Positions 15,053-20,319 of a stretch of DNA of 20,319 nt are shown piece after piece. The notes below the pieces were generated by a model. It saw only the letters and a list, made by a program, of their open reading frames with translations, did not search any database and was not told the origin of the DNA. This DNA comes from Heyndrickxia sporothermodurans. Its GTDB lineage: Bacteria; Bacillota; Bacilli; Bacillales; Bacillaceae_C. A program made the position numbers and the translations under genes. The stretch lies in assembly GCF_016785185.1 (NCBI RefSeq), contig NZ_JAEKDY010000061.1. The stretch is one strand, 5' to 3'. Each line of letters starts with the position of its first letter. The stretch's first letter is position 1.

Positions 15053-15090
15053 AAAGGGGCAGTACCGTTTTCTAAGGTGCTGTCCCCTTT
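15053..15090. repeat. Imperfect palindrome
   Basis: AAAGGGGCAGTACC (15053-15066) faces GGTGCTGTCCCCTTT (15076-15090); the arms pair except for one bulge and one mismatch, with a 9-base loop. It lies directly after the truncated GNAT piece. It has no T run after it, so a terminator role is doubtful; it could be the end of a small mobile repeat. Confidence 0.4.
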
Positions 15091-15115
15091 ACTTGTCAAA
15101 ATTTCATTCAATAAA

Positions 15116-15168
15116 AAACAAAAACACAAAACTAAACAAGCCGTTTTCCTTATTGAGACGGCTTGTTT
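15116..15168 (-). terminator. Terminator of the MFS gene, overlapping its stop codon
   Basis: AAACAAGCCGT (15158-15168 read on the minus strand) pairs perfectly with ACGGCTTGTTT (15144-15134) around a 13-base loop holding the TAA stop. On the minus strand it is followed by AGTTTTGTGTTTTTG. The last codons of the transporter therefore form the left arm. Confidence 0.75.
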
Positions 15169-16511
15169 AATCGCAGTTTTCCCGGAAGCCGAAGGGCCAA
15201 GACAAGGACTAAAGCACAGAAAATCAGGCAGACGATGGCAACCTTATGAAGATGTTGAACATCTAAATGGGCAGTGAATACAATTCCTAATAAACTGGAA
15301 GAAAGAATCGAGCCGATATAGCGACTTGTTTGAAAAAGTCCTGAAGCCGTGCCTGTTTCATTTGGTTTAATATGTTCAAACAGTGCCGTTTGCATGGATA
15401 TATTGTTAAAGCCGTTGCTGATTCCAAGGACGCCCATGATAACAAGCAGCCATAATAATGATGAATTTTCATGCAAACTTAACAATAAGGCTGTCCCTAC
15501 TAATAGAAATACTGCACCGATGACAAGTGGAAGTTTTGATTTATATTTGTCAATTAAACGTCCGGTAAGCGGTGCAATAATGACCCCGAATCCTGCTAAA
15601 GCAAGCATAATTAATCCAGATTGCTTCTCGCTATAATGATGGACTTGCTGTAAAAAGATTGGAAAACCAAAGAAGTAACAATAATAAACAAGATTGATGC
15701 TAATAAATTGTAAGTAAATAAGCGATACTGTCCTATTTCTTTTCAATGAATCAAAATCAATAAATGGCTCACTCCTGTTATTCTCGTACTTATAAAATAG
15801 GAATGACGCGATAATAAAGATGAGCAAAGCCCACCAATGAATCGATTTTTCCAGAGACAATAGGAATAAGATTAATCCAACCATCGTAATGATAAAAAGT
15901 ATGATTCCCCCGAAATCAATACGTCCTAGTTCTACCTTCCCTTGACTCGTATTAGGCAAAATAAAAATTGCCATAATAAATGAAAGAACAATAAATGGAA
16001 AGTTCACAAAAAAGATCGATGGCCAATCCCACGCTTCAATTAAAAATCCACCAATAGAAGGTCCAAATGCTGCGGAAGTGGAGGAAAAAATGGACAATGT
16101 CGCCAATGCTTTTGCTTGTCCTTTCGTAATACTTGTACGAACGATACTCATTCCACTCGGAAATAAGGTTGAAGTACCAATCGCTTGAAGCGCACGACAG
16201 CCTAATAAAAAAGGATAGTTCGGTGAAAATGGTGCTAGAATTGAAACTATAGCTACAACAATTAAACCAGATAAAAATAACCTTTTCGGACCGAACATAT
16301 CACTTAGTTTCCCCATAACTGGCTGTGCAGCAGCACTTGCTAAATAGAACACAGAAATAAGCCACGAGGCATCTGCAAACGTTAAACCAAATTCATGTTG
16401 CATTCGTGTTAATGCGATCGATATCATCGAAGAATTTAACGGATTTAATAATATTCCTAAACCTATCGTTAGAACGAGCAACCATGAATTTTTGCGTATT
16501 GTATGTGTCAT
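15150..16511 (-). CDS. MFS drug/solute exporter, DHA2-like
   Basis: This is a 453-residue major facilitator with about 14 hydrophobic segments, as in the DHA2 (14-TM) drug:H+ antiporter group. It shows the loop 2-3 motif GKLSDMFGPKRL near residue 65, the RALQAIGTS region near 105 and the antiporter motif C-like stretch FGPSIGGFL near 150. The second half has the related loop TGRLIDKYKSKL. Such proteins export drugs, dyes or toxic metabolites from the cytoplasm. AGGTGATT precedes the ATG. It follows the RNase J gene by 78 bases with no clear terminator between, so the two may be cotranscribed. No local TetR or MarR regulator is present, and the substrate is unknown. Confidence 0.85.
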   Translation of the reverse strand: MTHTIRKNSWLLVLTIGLGILLNPLNSSMISIALTRMQHEFGLTFADASWLISVFYLASAAAQPVMGKLSDMFGPKRLFLSGLIVVAIVSILAPFSPNYPFLLGCRALQAIGTSTLFPSGMSIVRTSITKGQAKALATLSIFSSTSAAFGPSIGGFLIEAWDWPSIFFVNFPFIVLSFIMAIFILPNTSQGKVELGRIDFGGIILFIITMVGLILFLLSLEKSIHWWALLIFIIASFLFYKYENNRSEPFIDFDSLKRNRTVSLIYLQFISINLVYYCYFFGFPIFLQQVHHYSEKQSGLIMLALAGFGVIIAPLTGRLIDKYKSKLPLVIGAVFLLVGTALLLSLHENSSLLWLLVIMGVLGISNGFNNISMQTALFEHIKPNETGTASGLFQTSRYIGSILSSSLLGIVFTAHLDVQHLHKVAIVCLIFCALVLVLALRLPGKLRLNKPSQ

Positions 16512-16589
16512 GAATAATCACCTAAACTTAAGATATCCAATCGCTTCCCCCGTTTCAACTATATTTACAAACCAGCGCAGCTTCCTTTT

Positions 16590-18262
16590 TTAAATTTCAA
16601 TAATGATAGGCACGACCATTGGCTTTTTCTTCATTTTGTTAAACACATGTTGCTGAATGGATTTTTTTATTTCTCTTTTCAATACTTTCCGTTCGCTTCG
16701 ATTTTCTTCTTGCAACTCATTAACTATTCTAGTAGTTAGTTGCTTTACCTTTTTTCTGAGTTCTGAAAAATCACTGTCCGTAAATCCACGGGACATCGTT
16801 TCTGGTTCAGAAAGCATTTTTCCTTCTGTTTTACTTATCGTTAAAACAACGATGAGCATTCCATCTTCTGAAAACTGTTTACGGTCCCGTAACACAAAAT
16901 CCCCTACGTTCCCAACATCACCACCGTCTACGTAAGTATTCCCAACAGGTATATGGCGGGTCTGGCGTGCAATTCCATGTTCAATATCAATAATATCACC
17001 ATTATTGATAATAAACGTGTTTCCTTGTTCAACTCCAACAGACTCAGCTAATAAACGGTGATGGTGCAGCATTCTAAGTTCTCCGTGAATGGGGACAAAA
17101 TATTTAGGTTTCATTAAGGTAAGCATTAGTTTTAAATCTTCCTGATACCCGTGACCGGAAACATGCATGCCGGATGAACTTCCTGATCCATAAATCACCT
17201 TAGCTCCAATAGCATAAAAATTGTCCACAATACTTGTTACACTTTTTTCATTTCCAGGTATTGGACCCGCTGCAAGAATAACCGTATCTTTTGGTAAAAC
17301 TTCGACTCCGCGAAAGTTTCCAGTCGACAGCCGGGCAAGTGCAGCCAATGGTTCTCCTTGGCTCCCCGTACAAATATAGCGACCTTTTCAGGAGGCAGTT
17401 CATTGATGTCATTTTGATCGATTAGCATTCCATCTGGAACGGTTAAGTAACCTCGTTCGATCGCGACCTCAACCACATTCACCATACTTCTCCCAAGCAG
17501 CGCTAGTTTTCGATTTGTTTTGTATGCTGCATTTACAACCTGTTGAACACGACTAACATTTGAAGCAAACGTAGAGAGAATAATCTTTCGTTCTGCATTC
17601 ATGAAGGCTACCTCCAAATGATCCGCGACCATTTGTTCAGATGGAGTCAAGCCAGGGCGTTCGGCATTTGTACTCTCAGACAATAAAAGAAGCACCCCTT
17701 CATTACCGATATCAGCCATTTTATGAATATCCGGGCGCTCCTCCCTTTGCTCAGGCGTTAAATCAAACTTAAAGTCCCCGGTATGTACAACATTCCCCTC
17801 TGGTGTACGAAAGACGATTCCCAAGCAATCAGGAATACTATGTGTCACTCTGAAAAATTCTACGCGTATTTTTCCGAATGCCAATTTTGAGCTTGCGTTG
17901 ATTTCAACGAGTTCGCTTTCTCTTAAAAGTTTATGCTCTTTTAATTTGATTTCAATTAATCCTAATGTGAACCGTGTTGCATAAACGGGGACGTTTAATT
18001 TTTTCAAAAAGAACGGAATTCCTCCGATATGATCTTCATGACCATGGGTGACAAGTAAAGCCTTTACCCTGTCTTTATTCTCTATTAAGTAAGTGATATC
18101 AGGAATAATCAAATCAATTCCTAATAAACTTTCGTCTGGAAATTTGTTTCCACAATCGATAATAATGATATCGTCTGCATATTCAATTGCATACATATTT
18201 TTCCCGATTTCATTCAAGCCGCCTAATGCGAAGATAGATAAGATATTCTCGTTTGTACTCAC
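16590..18262 (-). pseudogene. Ribonuclease J, interrupted by a one-base frameshift
   Basis: Two overlapping minus-strand frames make one RNase J of about 557 residues once a single base is added near 17372. The first part (18262 to about 17375) has ALGGLNEIGKNMYAIEY, the metal motif HGHEDH (residues 73-78), HTGDFKFD and STFASNVSRVQQV. The second part (from about 17372) opens CTGSQGEPLAALARLSTGNF and includes SGHGYQEDLKLML, PIHGELRM and the C-terminal VVPIIIEI. RNase J is a metallo-beta-lactamase/beta-CASP enzyme that degrades and matures RNA from the 5' end in Firmicutes. The start is GTG with AGGAGG upstream. It may be an extra paralogue beside the usual J1 and J2. The shift lies in a short T run, so a sequencing error is quite possible; if real, the protein is cut inside the beta-CASP region. 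Confidence 0.85.
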
Positions 18263-18386
18263 CTTAATATCCTCCTACTATAAAGATAAGCTTAGTATGT
18301 CCTTTGTTTTTTCCTTTATCAGTGACTGAATGAAAGACTTTAAGCAAATTTAAAACTTTGTAAATATATAAAGCTTACAAGTTTAC

Positions 18387-19202
18387 TTAACGTGGTAAAT
18401 CCTCTTTATACGTTTTGCGAATATCATGAAGCTTTTCCATATAAGATAATGACTTTTGATCTTTTCCGATTTCAATAATTAAGTTTTCCATTAAAAATAA
18501 TGGAGCGATCATTGAATGAAACTCTTCTTTCGCTCCTCGATCAGCATATAAAATGAGATCATATGGTAAAGGTATGTCCATTACAAGCTGATCACTAACG
18601 ATAATCGTCTTGCATCTATTTGCTTTGGCATGTTTTAAGAGGACTTCTCCTTCCTTTAATACCCTTCCAAAACAAAATAGTAACACGAGGCACTCTTTAT
18701 CCATTTGAATCAGTTCTTCGAGCATTTCACTTCCCATCCATCTAATCAAACGGACATTGATTCCAAAACGGCTTAGTCGATAGCTTAATAGCTCTCCCAG
18801 ACTAAGTGAAGGTCCTGGAGCATAAATAAAAAGACATCGAGCTTGGCGAATTGCTGCTATTGCTTGTTCAAACTGCTCACGCTGAAAATGGTTTAAAGTT
18901 GTTTGCAGATGATGAATGCTGCGATTAAGATGATGACTTTGAACATCCGTATACTCTAACTCTACCAACGTGTTTACCATTTTCTTGGCTGGCGTAATTT
19001 CTCGTTTTTCTTTTATGTATTGCTTATAAGCTTTTAAGCTCTTAAACCCTACCTTGCTCCAAAAGCGTGAAACAGAAGCAATACTTACTCCAACCGTTTC
19101 CGCAATTTCTTTTTCCGTAGCAATCATGACGGTTGATTCATTATGTAAGATCCACTGTGCAATTCTCATCTGACTTTGCGATAGATTTTGTACATCGAAC
19201 AT
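18387..19202 (-). CDS. MurR/RpiR-family transcriptional regulator
   Basis: The 271-residue protein has an N-terminal RpiR helix-turn-helix (residues 1-75; ATEKEIAETVGVSIASVSRF) and a C-terminal SIS sugar-phosphate isomerase-like domain (about 115-245; CLFIYAPGPSLSLGELLSYR, then LVLLFCFGR). The SIS domain usually binds a phosphosugar that switches DNA binding. AAGGTGG lies nine bases before the ATG. It is divergent from the membrane protein at 19363 with a 160-base gap, so it probably controls that gene and itself from the shared region. It is upstream of the RNase J gene in the same direction but separated by 124 bases. The effector is unknown. Confidence 0.85.
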   Translation of the reverse strand: MFDVQNLSQSQMRIAQWILHNESTVMIATEKEIAETVGVSIASVSRFWSKVGFKSLKAYKQYIKEKREITPAKKMVNTLVELEYTDVQSHHLNRSIHHLQTTLNHFQREQFEQAIAAIRQARCLFIYAPGPSLSLGELLSYRLSRFGINVRLIRWMGSEMLEELIQMDKECLVLLFCFGRVLKEGEVLLKHAKANRCKTIIVSDQLVMDIPLPYDLILYADRGAKEEFHSMIAPLFLMENLIIEIGKDQKSLSYMEKLHDIRKTYKEDLPR

Positions 19203-19250
19203 ATAGGAGCCACCTTTTTTTCATTATACTAACATACTCTGATAAAAAAA

Positions 19251-19263
19251 TTTCAAAATGAAA
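19251..19263. promoter_or_regulatory. Candidate RpiR operator
   Basis: TTTCAAAATGAAA is a perfect 5-3-5 palindrome within the divergent gap, resembling the TGAAA/TTTCA half-sites of MurR/RpiR regulators. It lies 48 bases before the regulator start. The region is very AT-rich, so chance occurrence cannot be excluded. Confidence 0.4.
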
Positions 19264-19362
19264 GAAAATGATAAAAAATTTACCTAACATTAACATGAAA
19301 CGTATGTCTAATTAATATTCACTGATTAGAATGAGGGAGAACTTACAAAAGGAGGGATTCAC

Positions 19363-20220
19363 TTGAAAAAACAAGATGCACTTACTCAATCGCAAAAAAT
19401 GATGGTCTTTATTCTATCAATGTCTCTTTATGGTTTGTCGAACATGATTACTGAACTTGTCCCGTCTATTTACTTAGGACCCGTGGAATTTTCCATAGAG
19501 TATTTTGCCTTTATTCCGCTGACTATTTGTATTTTGTTTCATCCGTTTTATGCCGCTGTAGGAGCTTCACTTGGAGAAGTGATCTTTGGAGAATTAATGC
19601 TTGGACAGTTTGGTGGTTTCGGGGAATTAGAAAAATTCATCTCGTTCTCATTAGCTATGTATATTGCAGGTGTTATGGTTACAAATCCTAAAAACAAACT
19701 CCAAGTTGGAATTGCAGCCATGTCCGGTGTTGTGATTCACCAGCTAATCAGCATGATGGTTGATATTGGTAAAGTGTGGATTGGTGTGGATGATTTTGAA
19801 GCAATTCCCGGTCTTCCAGAAAGTGTAGTAATCGTTGAAGGGTTTTCCTTCTTGAATGATGTATTATTTTCCGGCATTCTATTTGCCTTGCTTCCTACTC
19901 TGTATCTGGTACCGCGTCTTTACGGGAAAATCGAGCCTCTGCTTGGGATGAAACCGCGAACGCAGCAAAATGCTCATTCTATTCGTGGAATCTTGCATCC
20001 GAAGCTGGTAATCGCATCAGTCATATTGGCATTTTCCGCATTTGGATTTGAGTTTATTTCTGAAACCGATTTGAACATTTTTGAATGGGAAGCCCCCTTC
20101 GCTGAAGACTCTGAATCAATGTTAACTTGGATTAGTCTCGGTATCGCAGGCATCGTTTCCGCCATCGTTATTTATACAATTGTTTCACGTTCGAGTCAAT
20201 TTCATAATTGCTCTTTTTAA
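19363..20220 (+). CDS. Membrane protein resembling an ECF-transporter substrate-binding (S) component
   Basis: The 285-residue protein has about seven hydrophobic segments (near residues 14-32, 46-76, 92-107, 113-134, 157-184, 213-231 and 254-275). The stretch FHPFYAAVGASLGEVIFGEL near residue 59 resembles the G-rich region after the first helices of ECF S components, which bind a vitamin or metal and dock to an energizing ABC module. Homologues are sometimes labelled as a cell-division protein FtsQ, but this protein has none of FtsQ's single-helix, POTRA-type layout. The start is TTG with a strong AAAGGAGGG seven bases upstream. It is divergent from the RpiR gene. The ATPase and T genes would be expected to the right, outside the window. 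The substrate is not known. Confidence 0.6.
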   Translation: MKKQDALTQSQKMMVFILSMSLYGLSNMITELVPSIYLGPVEFSIEYFAFIPLTICILFHPFYAAVGASLGEVIFGELMLGQFGGFGELEKFISFSLAMYIAGVMVTNPKNKLQVGIAAMSGVVIHQLISMMVDIGKVWIGVDDFEAIPGLPESVVIVEGFSFLNDVLFSGILFALLPTLYLVPRLYGKIEPLLGMKPRTQQNAHSIRGILHPKLVIASVILAFSAFGFEFISETDLNIFEWEAPFAEDSESMLTWISLGIAGIVSAIVIYTIVSRSSQFHNCSF

Positions 20221-20319
20221 AAATACAGAATCCTACAGAATTTCTAAAATATATTTTTAAAAACAGAAATCATGCTACTTGTTGCTGATTTAATTGTACA
20301 TTAATTCGGTCTGCGGCTA

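Noticed and set aside
15077..15277. 66-codon plus-strand frame at the end of the MFS gene
   Set aside because: It is antisense to the conserved C-terminus of the transporter and includes its terminator; no start signal.
18340..18386. Possible terminator after the RpiR gene
   Set aside because: An ACTTGTAA/TTTACAAAGT pairing is imperfect and AT-rich with no clear T tract; too weak to list.
1..20319. CRISPR array, tRNA, rRNA or defence island
   Set aside because: No regularly spaced repeats, no tRNA or rRNA sequence patterns and no defence-type nuclease or toxin-antitoxin pair could be recognised.

Overview
This is a low-GC, Gram-positive window, most likely from Bacillus or a close relative in the Bacillaceae. 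The evidence is AGGAGG-type ribosome binding sites, GTG and TTG starts, a glutamate racemase, a GntP permease, an RNase J, an RpiR regulator, and CcpA (cre) and Fur boxes of Bacillus type. Most genes lie on the minus strand and encode soluble enzymes, transporters and small regulators. There are no rRNA or tRNA genes and no CRISPR array.

Layout. 1-127 is the end of an IS3-family element. 213-986 is glutamate racemase. 1202-1918 is a small FAD/NAD(P) reductase with a Fur-box promoter. 1989-3650 holds short palindromic repeats, a small zinc-ribbon-like gene broken by one extra base (2476-2758), a decayed minus-strand gene (2842-3236) sharing a bidirectional terminator with it, and a VOC-family gene. 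3994-8545 is a sugar-acid catabolic cluster read leftward: an aldehyde dehydrogenase remnant, a YjhG/YagF-type (D-xylonate) dehydratase and a GntP-type permease, with a cre site before the permease. 8564-11506 is a large secreted GH10 xylanase on the plus strand. It has visibly higher GC, starts right where the aldehyde dehydrogenase is cut, and so looks acquired.

11507-12560 is a graveyard: a short in-frame tail after the xylanase stop, two terminators, the C-terminal part of a GNAT acetyltransferase, and a Nudix fragment joined to a DinB fragment. 12808-14541 is a compact ArsR / SRPBCC / alpha-beta hydrolase operon with a perfect 12-bp inverted-repeat operator. 14843-15031 is the N-terminal part of a GNAT gene of apparently the same family as the piece at 11711. 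15150-18262 holds an MFS exporter and an RNase J gene with a one-base frameshift. 18387-20220 is a divergent pair: an RpiR-type regulator and a membrane protein resembling an ECF-transporter S component.

How it fits together. The dehydratase, permease and aldehyde dehydrogenase would import D-xylonate or a related sugar acid and pass it towards 2-oxoglutarate semialdehyde and 2-oxoglutarate (Weimberg-type route). The xylanase next to them acts on the polymer source of xylose, but it also marks the point where that cluster was truncated. Several single-base frameshifts, two of them at short homopolymer runs (2548-2554 and near 17372), mean that either real gene decay or sequencing error must be considered. 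I did not find a clearly new defence or mobile system. The more unusual items are the xylanase junction with its large unassigned C-terminal region, a conserved regulatory module found upstream of two unrelated genes, the broken zinc-ribbon gene, and the ArsR promoter that may give a leaderless transcript.
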